Part shown: positions 13,601 to 26,200 of the stretch, piece by piece
Position numbering within the stretch: the first letter of the stretch is position 1
Layout: each line of letters starts with the position of its first letter
NCBI RefSeq assembly: GCF_026151205.1
Contig: NC_087078.1
Span: 8,262,675-8,326,674, forward strand
Direction: 5' to 3'
DNA: 64,000 nt
From: Bolinopsis microptera
Taxonomy: Eukaryota > Ctenophora > Tentaculata > Lobata > Bolinopsidae
Program-made: the position numbers and the translations under genes
The notes under the pieces: generated by a model
Told to the model about the DNA's origin: nothing
Databases searched by the model: none
The model's input: only the letters and a program-made list of their open reading frames with translations

Positions 13601-16416
13601 TAGATGAGGTGAAATCTTGCGAGAGAGTATTTTCTGATGGAGCTGGTGTGTGTGTCCATGTAGCACTGCACGAATATGCACGAATGTGTGCACGAATATG
13701 CTCGATAAATCCACGAACCATTGGTCCTTATATGAAGAGCGAGAAGCATCCTAGAACAACAAATTGTACATTCAGCACAAGTGCATTTTTATTCAGTTAA
13801 TTATCACCTTTAATTAGTTAATAAGCACTTCTCAAGACTATCAACAGACAAAAAATGGAGCACCATAAAACAGCAGATTATGTTCCCTTGAAGCCAGCTC
13901 ACAGCAAGAAACCCTCCATCTATAACCTGATCCTCTCATCAAGGATAAAACTCCAGTAGATGAACTGACTGATGAATGTCCGGTCCTCCCATCATGCTCC
14001 ATGAAGAGCAAAGAGATTTGATCAAGCCTAAAGGGTTCGCTGGATTCGGACGGCGGAACAGTCTGTTTAAGAAGCTGGAGAAACGACAGAAGAAAATGGA
14101 TAATCCGGATGATGTCTTGAATAAGAATACTATGATGGTTCGTTTTTACTTTCTCAATGATTGTTAGAGATAGTGTTCAACAAGAAGGTAGTGATTTTAT
14201 GGTTGTTCTCAAATTTTGGTAAAATTTGATATTTCTGCAGTGTGCATCACCTTATAAATACAATTTTGAGAGGCGTATGAATTCATTACCTGGGGACCCC
14301 AGGCTATCATGTTCACAAACATGAATAGAGATTCGGCGGAATGACAGGCTGAGCTCGTCAGTCGCAAACAGATGGTCACATGGCCAATGGTTCGGAATTA
14401 GAGGGCGTCAATAAATTAATTGAATCGATTCAATGGCGAAGATCACTGGACCAGTATGTCTTATCATATCTTAACTTTGTTAACAATTAATTTGTTCTTT
14501 AACACCACTTATCACTTCCAGGTATTCAACCCATTGATAGAGTTCAAGGAAATGGCAAAAGCAGATATCGTAAAATACGAGGAGACTTTTCACGTGTAAG
14601 AAATTGTTAATTTACATTTGTTTCTATTCAAGAAAGCATTGAATGAGCACTTATAAAAATATAATTGCATAGCACTTACCATTTCAATTATTTCGAATTC
14701 TCAATTCCTTAACCTGCTAAATTATACTCATCAGGTTTGATGCTGACGATGACGGTCTCTTAACTCTCGAGGAGATCAAGGGTGCGATGAGGACGTTAGG
14801 GACTGTTATGACTCACATGGAATTTAAAAACATTATAAAGGAGCTGGATACTGATGGTGATAAGATGCTTGATTTAAGAGAGGTATTTATTGAAGCATCC
14901 ACTTATAAACTGTGAAATATTTTGGAATCTTTTTATTTTGATTTAACTTCTAGCAACTATCTTTTCTTGACCATACATGATAGAGATTGCGGTGCGTCAA
15001 CGACATTTGATAAGTAAGTTTTAGTCGGCTGCTAATATGGTAGCCGGCTTAAAGCTGGTTTTAAACCGGATAGGTTGTCTTAACAATTGTATTTCTTCAG
15101 TTCATCTGCATATATCAGAAGATAAGGTCAGGGGACGGATCAGACAGCCTCAAAAAGTTGGTGGACGAGATTGAAGTAGCCACTGTTGGAGTTGGTGGTG
15201 CGAAGAACTTTTTCGAAGATAAGGCTGCTCGAACCAAGTAAGCATTGTTTTCCTTTCAGTCTCTTTAATGATAAGGCTGCTCGAACCAAATAAGCATTGT
15301 TTTCCTTTCAGTCTCTCTAAAGATTCATTTTGTAAATGGCACGCTTCCTTACATATTTTAATTTCTATGTGAAATTATTTTTATCAAAAATATTTCAACG
15401 TTTCCCTCATTTGATCCTTTATCTCTTTATGTTTTATAAAAAATTCAGTCAAAACAGTGAAATTTGGGTCACGGAAAGCTGAAATTCAAATATTATGTCC
15501 TACCGGTAGGACATATTCAACATTTTCATTACATCAAAGTTTTCTCCGGATATACTGCTTCTTGTAGGTTTACAACCTACCAGGACGCGCGCCGAGTTGG
15601 ACTCGTCGACGGTCCTGGTAGGAACGACGGTCCTGGTATGGAACAGATATTTTACGAGTATCACCCGTTAAACTGCTTCCAGAACCTTGATGGCGACTTG
15701 TGTCACTCTGACCGACCTCACTGATTGGTCACTGGTCAAAATTTCAGTCGAAATCGCGAAATTTCGGTCAAGGGGATGGCAGAAAAGGTCTTCTTCAAAA
15801 ATCTTCCAAAATCTCTTTTTATATTCTGATGATTTTCCGTTTGTCAAAGCATTCTTTGGGAATAGAACTTTGAGTACCCCAATCGTGTCTTGTGCCATCC
15901 TCCGTGACCTTGTAAGATGGTCATTCAAGAAAAATTCATTCAAAAAAGTGAAATTTGGGTCGCGGAAAGCTGAAATTCGAATATGTCCTACCGGTAGGAC
16001 ATATTCAAAACTTTCATTGCATCAAAGTTTTATCCGGATATACTGCTTCCAATACCTTGGTTTGTCTTAATTTAAACTAACTTAAGTTTTCCAGGGAAAC
16101 TTCTTATGAAACTGAGTTACGAATAGAAAGAGAAGAAGCAGTGAAGCAGAAAGAAGCGGAGGAAGAAAAAAGGAAGAAAATGGCGTCAAAAGCGTCAGTA
16201 TTTGGAGACGTGAAAATGGGAAAGAAGCCCACCCTCACCGAGAAAAGGCCATCTAAGTTGAAGATAAAGAAAATAAAATCAAAGAGAGACGTTCTAAAAA
16301 GCGATGATAATGGAAGTATGGAAAGACAATCATCCACAGTATCAGTATCGAGCAGCTCGAGCGCCGGAGGAATTGAAAGACAGATTTCAAACATCAGTAT
16401 TTCGAGCAAGTCTTGA
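10623..16416 (+). CDS. EFHD: EFHD/swiprosin-family EF-hand protein with repeated NSLF motifs
   Basis: Exons: 10623-10775, 12602-13229, 13447-13608, 13944-14137, 14522-14595, 14735-14882, 15101-15237, 16095-16416 (stop). The C-terminal half follows the EFHD1/EFHD2 (swiprosin) plan: a VFNPLIEFKEM lead-in, EF-hand loops DADDDGLLTLEE and DTDGDKMLDLRE, the THMEFKNIIKELD linker, GVGGAKNFFEDKA, then a charged coiled-coil helix and a Ser-rich tail. Family members are Ca2+-binding, actin-associated adaptors. The first four exons each carry one RxNSLFxKLxxRxK motif joined by acidic disordered sequence, which is far longer than the vertebrate N-terminus. Exons 2 (628 nt) and 4 (194 nt) do not keep frame: each needs one base changed, between about 12710-12745 and about 13980-13995. 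These may be assembly errors or real lesions. Family assignment is firm; the N-terminal model is not. Confidence 0.82.
12602..13229 (+). CDS. EFHD: EFHD exon 2: acidic disordered region plus NSLF motif, with an apparent +1 frame break
   Basis: The exon opens in phase 0 with an acidic PLLEEEELELNGSD stretch but meets a stop codon near 12752. From about 12723 another frame stays open through HISPINSDSEIFNQ, an EEEEEESDGDY acidic run and the motif RGRSNSLFKILGRRQK to a CAG|gtatgg donor. A one-base change near the CCCC run at 12717-12720 would unite them. The NSLF serine sits in an R-x-x-S basophilic-kinase-like context, which is an inference only. Confidence 0.6.
15218..15321 (+). repeat. Tandem duplication spanning an exon end and splice donor
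   Basis: The segment GATAAGGCTGCTCGAACCAA plus about 25 following bases occurs at 15218 and again 52 bp downstream at 15270. The first copy carries the functional donor (AA|gtaagc). In the second copy the donor GT has become AT (accaaataagc), so only the first can be used. The EFHD frame confirms the first copy as the exon end. Confidence 0.8.
15440..16070. repeat. Degenerate repeat insertion in the last EFHD intron
   Basis: Two related segments (about 15449-15560 and about 15940-16052) share GTGAAATTTGGGTC, CGGAAAGCTGAAATTC, a palindromic TCCTACCGGTAGGA core and CATCAAAGTTTTMTCCGGAT. The second core is a perfect 28-bp palindrome at 15979-16006. Between them, about 15561-15670 resembles 5250-5336 in the loop of the foldback element. 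This looks like a mobile or satellite-derived insertion; no element ends were found. Confidence 0.65.
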
Positions 16417-17268
16417 ACCCTTACTGAAACTTGAACCTAGGTATAAGATTTCCCAAAGTTTATAAAACTGAATGCGATTGTACTTCTTTTAAACTTGCAA
16501 CGGACTGGCCGTTTTGGAAGTGCCAATTAGGCGTATTCTAATGTGAAATCATATCAGTCGATAACTGTTGTCGAACTCTTAACCTTTCTGATGATCATTT
16601 ATCAATACTTCAAGAGACAGGTCGCTTTGATTTCTGCTTTTGCGAGACCTTGTCTTGTTTATATTCAATTGCTTGTTGAATTCTGTAGCGCCAATTGAAT
16701 TATTATGTGTTATGGCTTGTTTTTCAATTTCATGAAGTAGAAAGTTTTCAACTTGGGATATCGTCTTGAATAGTGATTGTTGTACTTTGATAAGTTGTAT
16801 TTTAGATTCAAGACGGATAGTGAACATTATAGATTAATATCGAATTGATGAGTAAAAAGTCTGGATTATCAAAGTAGAATATTGAAAATGAGACAGTAGT
16901 GCACAATCAAGGAATTAATTTTTGTGATAATTTCCTCGTGTTTTCGATATTGAAATTGCAATCTAAAAATACTGATTTAAAATAAATTGTTTGTGAATTG
17001 CTTTATCAACCACATCCGGTTCCTGAAACACTTTTTAAAGTTTTGTATTTGGCAAAAAATGTGTTTCAGTGACAGAGTCCGTTTGTTAAAACTCTAAGCT
17101 TACTGATAAGCACTGTTCAATTGGTTATAACTGTGATAAGAACCCCCTGGTTAAATTCATTAAACCTCTTTTTTTGCCACCTTTGGAAGTGTGATCTCAC
17201 AGATCGAGCTAAGAGTGAACGGTTGGAAGTTTTCTATCTTTCAGAATCCAGACTTCAGACTTAGAGGC
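16417..17268. other. Convergent intergenic region between the EFHD and TPR genes
   Basis: The two stop codons (16416 on +, 17269 on -) face each other across about 850 bp. It presumably contains both 3' untranslated regions; an AATAAA on the + strand lies near 16981. No further coding exon is seen. Confidence 0.5.
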
Positions 17269-20200
17269 TTACTTTCCTCGCTGCCGGGAACTTTTAGGGC
17301 CGTTTCGTGTTGGTGGATCCTCTGCCAGGGTTGGGTTGATCTGTAACAGCTGGTCCATCCAGAACTTCTCCCGTGTTGCATTCTGAGTGGAGGAAAATTA
17401 TTAGTTTTAATTTTGATACTACGAATTCAGAATGCATATGGAATTTTGTGGAGGAATGTTGTTATCAAGAACTCTAAAAGTAAGCTAATATATAAGTTGA
17501 CATACATCACTCTTAAAGTGCTCGGCGAGGATAGTGACGGTTTCTTCTAGTTGTTTTAGAGCAACCTCGTCGTGGTTTGCGTGGGATCTCAGTTTAATTG
17601 CCTCTTCAATCATCTCATCACCCTTGGAATCGTATTTTTTAGTTGTCAAATCTTAAATTGTTTATCCGAAAAAATTGAACCACTAATAAATTCAAGTGAG
17701 GAAGACGGTATTATGACAATGAGGTTATGAGGTATCATTCTAAAATCTAAGCTGGCTCACCCGAGGAAAGTTTCCAATCTTGATAAGGAACCTCCCAAAC
17801 TTCCTGTAAGCTAGCTCTCTGTCCACTGGATTACTCGACTCCAGAATATTGTTAAACATGGACTCCGCCTCACTCTTTCGATTCAACGAGCAGTATATCT
17901 CAGCAAGGTCCAGTGAGATCTGTGTAGATCCAACCGGGGAAAGTTTCAGTGCATGTTTCAGCAGTTTTGCTACCTGAGATCGTGCGTTTAGTGTTTTAAC
18001 GTTCGCACAATTTGTTAATAAACAACATCATGGTCGTCATAATTAAATGTTTTTCAGAGGAAAAAATAACTGGACTTAAGTTCTGACCCTTATGAAGCCC
18101 TGTTGAAGTTCGTTGTCTCCTTCAAAGACAAACGGCTTTGGTTTGTCACTTTTAGAGGAATGATGCTTTATACTCTTTTTACGTTGCTCCTGCTAGATAC
18201 AATGCATTTTTAAAAGGTGCATTCATCATTTCTACGGAAAAGAGTGCGTTAGAAATAGTAAAAGATGGGAAGTCCGGATGAGATAGAGATACGAATGAAT
18301 TCAACCGGATAATAGACAAATTTAAATGTCACATGTTAATCTCATGCAAACTATCATAACAAGGTCAACACAGGTCTTTTTAATATTCAATATTTACCAT
18401 GCTTGTACAGGTGGGTTTCGGACGACTTATTTTTCTATTAATAAGTTGGTACAAACATTGAGATGCACAAAAATCCGGCGATGTTAGCTAGCTGCGGTCA
18501 TTACATTAATTTCATGGCGATTCACCGAGTTTACGATTTAAATATTCATTGTCATGGAGTATTAACTTGGTAAACTAAAGTTGCAACTTTAAACTTGCCA
18601 TCGTAGACTTGTGAGAATCCGTGCTACTATTGTTAGTGAACAATATCACAGTGAGAGGCATGCAAAAATGAATGTAAAGCAATATCTTTAGATAGTTTAA
18701 TATTGGTCCATTTGAAGTTTGACCCATCTGTTGCTAATTTGTAATTTAAATCACATCATTCTTTGGTTATCATTCCAGCATTCCGTTACTCATTGATCAT
18801 TCACAAATAACATTTCGGTTCAGCAAATTACATGCACAAGCATCACCCGTGGGTTTCCGAATGCACGGCCCCGGGTTGTTCTAGATCATGCACCTTCGCA
18901 ATATTATTCCTTTGTGACCAGGACTCGACCGGAATTCTGGACCAAGCCCCGGTTACTGCCGGGATTGGCCAATTTCTCCCGGTCCGGCCCAACAAATGCT
19001 TGAAAAAATCCCGGTCCCGACAAGTCGGCACTAATCCCGGCCCCGGTACAATTTTAAGATTTTGCCGGGATATCAGCCAGGAGTTTCCCCGTAATTTAAA
19101 GATTCTGCTGCACAAATGCAGAAAAAATGCAGAAAGAACTGAAATAAGAACAAATTTCGACCGATTCTGGGTAACAAAAAAATTAACAAAAACCCCTATC
19201 CGGCAGAGTGACAAACTCCGATCTATCATAGGTTTAACCCGGCCCCGGAAATTCATTCTCATTCTTCTCCCCACAATCCCGGTCGACCCCTGCTCACGTC
19301 ACATCAGGACTGATACGGACCACATCTTACCAGTGCATTTGCGCTACTCAGCATTAAACTACCCAGTGTCCTCTTTATAGGAAACAGTTTGCTAATTGTG
19401 CCCCCAAAAGAAGCCGTGGCTGGTGGTGCAAGAGGAGTCGCTGGTGCTTTATCCACTCCTATTTTAACCTGGTCCAGCTGGTGGTCCTGCTGTAACTTGC
19501 ATGATGGGCTAAAAGCTGGCATAAAAGAGATCCCAATGATGTCATTGGTGCAATCGAAACCTATAGCTAATGGCGATGACTGCGATGATCTCTTTTGATA
19601 TTTGTATATAAAATAACATGATATGATGCTTTGAATAAGAAATCAGAAATCAGAGGTTGCTTGTAGAGGAATCGTGTGATAAATGACAAGAATCAAAGTG
19701 AATCCCAGAGTGATTTTGATATTTTTTTAATATATGATAAAAAAGACACATCAGAATCAGATATTATTGCAAGAACATCTATAGTTCATACAATGAAACA
19801 TGCAAATCGTGCATTTGGGATCATTGGATAAAATTCGTTGTTAGATATGGTCATAAATTATCATTATTTCATAGTATTTGCAAATAGATCAATGAAACTT
19901 ACACATTTAGTTCGTTTATATGTGCATTTTGCGTGTGGAAACTGGGAAATCAATCTCAAACACCAATTAATTATGAATTAAAACATTAAAGTTTCAAGAA
20001 AATGTTAATGATGGTATAATAAGAGAACTAGCAGTAGCACATTAGAGACGAGAAGTAATAATTGAATATCGAGGGTAGATATCTCAAAACAATTCCTGTA
20101 GATCTCAAACCTGCTCGAGAGCGTTATCCATAGCAGAGTCGTGTTCAGCTGCTCCGTTGTGGGAGGTAGCTGTGGTCATGTTGGAGACAGCTCTGAACCG

Positions 20201-23200
20201 CTCTTCGTACTTCAACCTTTCCCATCTGGAATTTTCGAAATGGTCAGAAATCTATGTGTGGAATGGAATATTTCCTGAATACCGCTTTGCTGCACTTATC
20301 GAAAATTCAATGGCTTCAACTGTAACTACGCTGGAGTAACAGTTTCATTTCTGTAATGGTGAATTCATCAGAATTGAGATAAAAATGAAAAAATTTATAT
20401 TATGAAGATTAGATAATAGATAATCAACTAAAATTAAATCTAACTTGAGAATAGCAAGGGCGTAGGAATGATATAACAGGGAGCTTTCTCTGATCTCAAT
20501 AGCTTTTTTCAATAAGTTTAGTGCACTTTCCTCTCCATCGAAGTAGTTCATCAGTCTCTTCTCGTCCCCAATTTGGTACAACGTGTACACTGAACCTTCT
20601 GAGGAGAATGTGAAATCAAATATTGCTGTTTATTTTAAGCTTTTACGCTTCAGCTGCCAACAAGCTGCTCTTCAAAATATTTCGTCTCCAAAATCAAATA
20701 TAAATTAAAGATATAATCGAAGGTGACTGGTGACATGTGCAAAATGATTAATTTTATGGTTTTATCGGAACTCGTGTAGCTATGAACTATACCGCAGTGT
20801 CCTAAAGCAAGATCCAAGTAATCTAGAGCTTCTTGAGTGTATTCTTTTTCCAGTCTTCTAGATCTTTCGTTGAGTGCCCTCGCCAGAAGGATTACCGCAT
20901 AAACGTTATTCACCGCTGAATTAAAGGGGTCATTTGATTTGACCAAACTAATGCCTTTCATTGCTTTATAATCTCAATCTCAATTAGTCGACAATTAGTC
21001 GTGTTAGCTGATTAACCGTGCTATTACCCTAGAAACTGCATTAGGTTTGAGGCTTTAAGATCAAATCAGACTACTACTTAGAACCGACCTTTGTTATCTC
21101 GAGGGAGCGGCGACTCTCGTGGGTCCTTTTCTTTAGCGAGATTCAATACGTTGTACTCAGCAATATACTTTCTCAGACATTTAACTCCCTCGTTGAGCGT
21201 CTTCAAGGCGTTAGCTCGACCTTGATGTTTACTGAGCCTCACCAGTACTTCCCCTGTTAATAGAGGATTCGTCAACTTAATATCAAAATATTGTCGACAA
21301 TAGTCATCATCCTTATCATGTTATTATTTTTCCTTATCAATATCATGGTTCAATATAGATTGAACAACTTTATTAGATCCAATAGCTATTGGGATGGATT
21401 ATGAAATTGTGCTGTTTTTCTTATCAACGAAAAATTCCATCCCTCTCTGATAACATGCTATCAGAACTAATCACCTTTTCCCAGATAACAGTCGAAGTTA
21501 AGAGGATCAGCCTTAAGAGCAGCATCATAGTGTTTCAGAGCAGCACAGCTGAGTCCCAGTTTGTTGTAGGACAGTGCTATCGTGTTGTTTGCTGCTGATA
21601 GTGGGGAGAGACCGGGTACGTGAGAGGATCGGGCTTCGATCTGAGGATGGATTTTGTTAAGAACAGCACCAGGGGGTATCCGGTATGGTGAGATTTCTTT
21701 ATCTCATTTTAATAATCCCTTTCAGTTGCATGTCAATCATATTAATTAATGCTTTTCATACAAAGTTACAACAAAGTCTTCATGTTATGTATCCTGGGTT
21801 TGGACAGGATATTTCCACAGAAAGTATGTACACAATATTAATTTAGCCTTTACGTGATGATATAATTTATTTTATCATCGAAACATGAGTGTTATGAGTG
21901 TAATCCCCAGTCCTGCTCGAAGAACATTCGACGCGCTCAGTCACGTGCAACGATCACGTGCCCTTGCGTCACGCATTTTTCAGCCAATGGACCTGAAGAG
22001 AAGGTGCCGCGCCATATCACCTATTTGAAAGCTTCGACAAACGAGTGTCACACTAATAAGTTGTTGTAACTTTGGAGTCCTAATTCCTGTTTCCGGAATA
22101 TTGCCGCCCTTTTCGTTAACCACGTCTTACCTTAGTTCCACATCGATATTGTTTCACTTATATTAAAGATTTTGTTCTATTACCTAAAACTAAAAGAGCA
22201 AGTGATACAGAAACCACGAGGCTTTTCTGCTTTTATCGATTCTTAGGTCGCTGTTTTACAACTTAACCTCCCGAATTTGTATTAAATATTGATTCATTAA
22301 ACTCGTAATCATCGTCTGAACTCTGGAACTATCTGCTGGTTTTAAATCACTACCATAGTTCGTTTGTTACCTAATAATTAATTCCATGAAGTGTGTTACC
22401 ATAAATTCTACTTTCACTTCCATCACCTTAACCTGTATCAACTGACTTTCTCATTCTGTCTACAAGATTTTAATTTACCCCTGATACAGCTTAGCTCTAA
22501 GAATTTCGCAATTTTAATAACTAAACTTTGGACGGGCCAGACTTCAATTTTATTTCGACTTATTCCAGCTTGATTGGTAGCAGATTTAATCTGAGTAGCT
22601 ATCCTAAGGTGATCCACTCCATATTTTCCTACTTCTAAACACCAATGTGACTGGTTGTAATCCACTGTCTTATTGAACTTTACTCAGTACAATGTGATGT
22701 GTAATCCACTGTCTTATTGAACTTTACTCAGTACAATGTGATGTGTAGATCCTTCAATAACGAAGGATCTTACTTCTCAATCGTCCTAAAACAATTGGCA
22801 TCATACTCACTCTATCCTTTTCTTCTTAAATAGGCATTTGCATCCTTCAACATAGCATACGGAATTACCATCGAATTTGAACAGACCACTGTAAAACAGA
22901 GACAACATCCCCCCCACACCCCCCCCGGCCCCCCCCCAGCCCCCCCCCCCCCTCACATTATACATCTGGTATAAGGTAAGCAGTAATCAGATTCAGAGGA
23001 TCCTACTCAGCAATGGATTTTATTTGCTAGTAATGACAACTGATTATAATTTAAAATAAATATCATAAAACTTAGAGCTGATTGACCTTCCGGAAGAAGC
23101 AATCAACCTGATAGTGATATGATACACTTTTATCACTGTATTTGTAATAACATAAACCCGCCACGCAAAGGGTTTATATAACAGATCATCCCGCGCTAGC

Positions 23201-26200
23201 GGGATGATCTGATAAACGCATACGAGTGCGCGCAGCGCACGAGTTTTGTGTTAATATGTAATCCCGAAGCGCCAGCTGAGGGATTACATTTATTTAGCCC
23301 TGAGCGTGAAGTGTTTATGGATTATAATTATCTCCGGCGATTTCGACAAGGGATTTATACTTTAGAAGACTAACTGTACTGTATGTCCGGAACACGATTG
23401 GAAAGCAGTTCATCAATCTGAATGTCAAACCGATCTGTCATAGTGGAGCAATAGCTTGAACGTTAACAGGAACAAGAGCTGGAAGGAGAGCAAGCAAAAC
23501 AATACTATTTTTAGGGCACGGACAAGGGTAGCTGGCTAGTCGCCAAATTCTCACGCCACGCGTTGGAGAAATTCCAAGAATTAGCTGCTTTGGCAACGTT
23601 CCCAGGAATTTGCGTGTAAAAGAAGTGGACGGTTACGATGTTTCATATCACGTGGTGCGCTTTCGTGTCACGTGGTATAGACTCGGCGTATGCTATTGGT
23701 GGCACGTGGTACGCACGTGACGCGCCCACGTGATCGCGCGTCTAACTGTTCTACTATTATCGAGTTCTAATCAGCAGTATCATTGATTATTGTAAGTCGG
23801 AGAATTGAATGATAAACATCAGTTACGACTAAAAAGCGGGCCGGGTTTATACAAATTTCCGGGGCGGGATGATATCACCTTGAGATGTTTATCTAACAGC
23901 AGGCCTGGCTGAGTGATAATATGATCCCGCGTCGAAATCCCGGAGATATTTATAATACTTAGTAAGCCATGAAGTAGGTACAGGGCTCTTTCGGGCGAAG
24001 AATTCTGCAACTTACGACAAATTTCAGATATTAATTTGCTAAACGTGAATGTCTCTGGAAATTTGAAAACATAATCATTCGCAGGGTCATCCCGTACATG
24101 GGGTACGAGATGGAGGCAAAATTACGTAGTAATTAATCCCACTGCTGGCTTATCTTCCAAGATTGCTTATCTGCGTTGAGCATCTATGCTAGATCAAAAT
24201 GAACCATTTTAAGAGTTTTACGGATTTATTTTATTTTATCAACAATATTTTGCTTCTTTATCAACAATACTATTTTAATTGATATCTCACGTCTTTGAGT
24301 CTTCTTATAACAGGATGAATCTTCATGATCTCGTTGTTTTTGAGGTAATTTCTTGCTTTGTTCACACAGGCGACGGTGTCGTCCGCGTTTATCTTCAGAG
24401 CCATCTCGAAATACTTTTCCGCTTTTTCAAACTTGTCAAGCATCGAGTAGAAGTAACCTGAGATTAAATACATTGTCAAGAACTTTACAGATTCAGCATC
24501 TTACAAACTAGAAGGCACCAGCTTGAGCTACAAAGCCTGAAGTCCTCAGGTAAGATCTTCATAATTTTTATGAAATATCTGATACGTATCAAGATTTCTC
24601 CCACTGATAGTATTAATAATAATTCAACTTGCTTGATGAATACAACTAGTCGAAATGTTAACAATCATAAAGCTGGTTGAAAAGATGTTAAATCTTACAA
24701 GATTTACAAATATAAAACTTACCTATAAGGTTGTAGTAGGGACCCCTGCAGCGTAGCGGGATAACTGAACATTCCATAGATAACACGTCAAGATAACCCT
24801 GGGGATTATGAGTAACTGGCCCCTGGGATAATGAGGGATGGATCAGAACTACAGGACACTATTTATGAAACACCCTGTATATAATACATATTAATACAGG
24901 GAGATCTCGAGAGATTTCAGGAGTCCACTTCAACTGAGAATACTGTAGCTTGTCTCCTGTTATCTTGTAGACCGTTAAACCCAATTCTATCAAAGTATGC
25001 ATCTTTTAGTAGTTATCTCTAAAGCATGTTTTGAAGGTTGTCTGAAGATGTTCCAGTTTTCAGCCATTGCTTGAGTAGGATGTCAGACAGAGGCTAGCAC
25101 GAGAGGTTTGTCAGCAGACACTACATATGCACTTTCTTAGTATGTACTTTCCTAGTAATGAATTCAACCCGGCACGAGCCTTTAGGAGACTGACCATGGT
25201 CTCCAGTGACGTTTGTAATGATACCATTATTCTCAACCTCTGCTTTTAAGAATAAATCTGCAGCAGTTATATGGGCATTGCAGCAGTTAATGTGCAACCG
25301 TAAACGGCTCAGGGTATTTATATGCATTATTGGATTGATAAAGCTGCCGGACCATATCGATGTTATTTCAGGGTTGATACCCACTGCGTAGTGTTACAAA
25401 CCGGTAGTAAATCATTTATTTTTCTTCGCTGCTTACCGTCAGCCGTTTCCGAGCATTGTGCAGGTTCAATATCTAAACTCTTAAATAAAATATAACCCCC
25501 AAGGAGTATGATCTCCTGGATTTGGATAGTTTGATCATGCCATAAATTTAAAATTATTGAAGCGATACGACCACCAGATCGTGTCAATGTTATTTCAGGG
25601 TTGAGAACACTGCAATGTGGACAATTTATCAGTTATTTTTGGTCTTGAATTTTCAAGATTATAATAAATGTAATATCTTATATCACACACAGATCGCGTC
25701 GTACGAAAACATAAATTTGAAAGGTTCTCTTGTTAATTTTATAACCAGGTTACAAATTATTATCAATATTTCTATATTTCTGGAAATCCACGAACAAGAG
25801 CCGTCTAATTAACCATGTAATTAACATTAAGAGCCATGTAATTAACATTAAGAGCCATGTAATTAACACGGATCCGATCACCGACAGACTATTCTATTTA
25901 AATTTCGCGCTTTTAGTCACCTTTTTGACTGATACATAGTGAAATTTGAATTTCAGATATCTGTTTTGTATCATTTTATGTTTTTATATCGTTATGGATT
26001 AGTCATATCGGGAAAACAACATCAAACATATCATAAATATTGAATATAAGTCACATAACGCACTCTCTGACTGCTGCAGTCATCGTGAATCAATGATTGT
26101 GATTTAAAACTAGCTAATCTAGATAAACAACTAACCTTGATGTTTTTGTTTTTGTAAGTAAGCCCCTGGGTAAAGAGGCAAAGATGTTTGTTGAGAAAAG

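Noticed and set aside
14381-14452. Possible extra EFHD exon reading MANGSELEGVNKLIESIQW
   Set aside because: The phase at its donor (ca|gtatgt) does not fit the next exon, whereas the exon ending at 14137 joins it directly in phase and gives the family-typical VFNPLIEFKEM. Could be an alternative exon but is not supported.
18832-19380. 182-codon + frame and 143-codon - frame in the CCGG-rich island
   Set aside because: Overlapping frames on both strands in a compositionally biased block; the TPR exons splice across the region in phase, and neither translation shows a known motif.
25121-25587. Two minus-strand open frames with partially repeated DNA (ATGTTATTTCAGGGTTGA twice)
   Set aside because: They overlap a short direct repeat, contain no TPR-like helices, and the TPR gene splices past them in phase.
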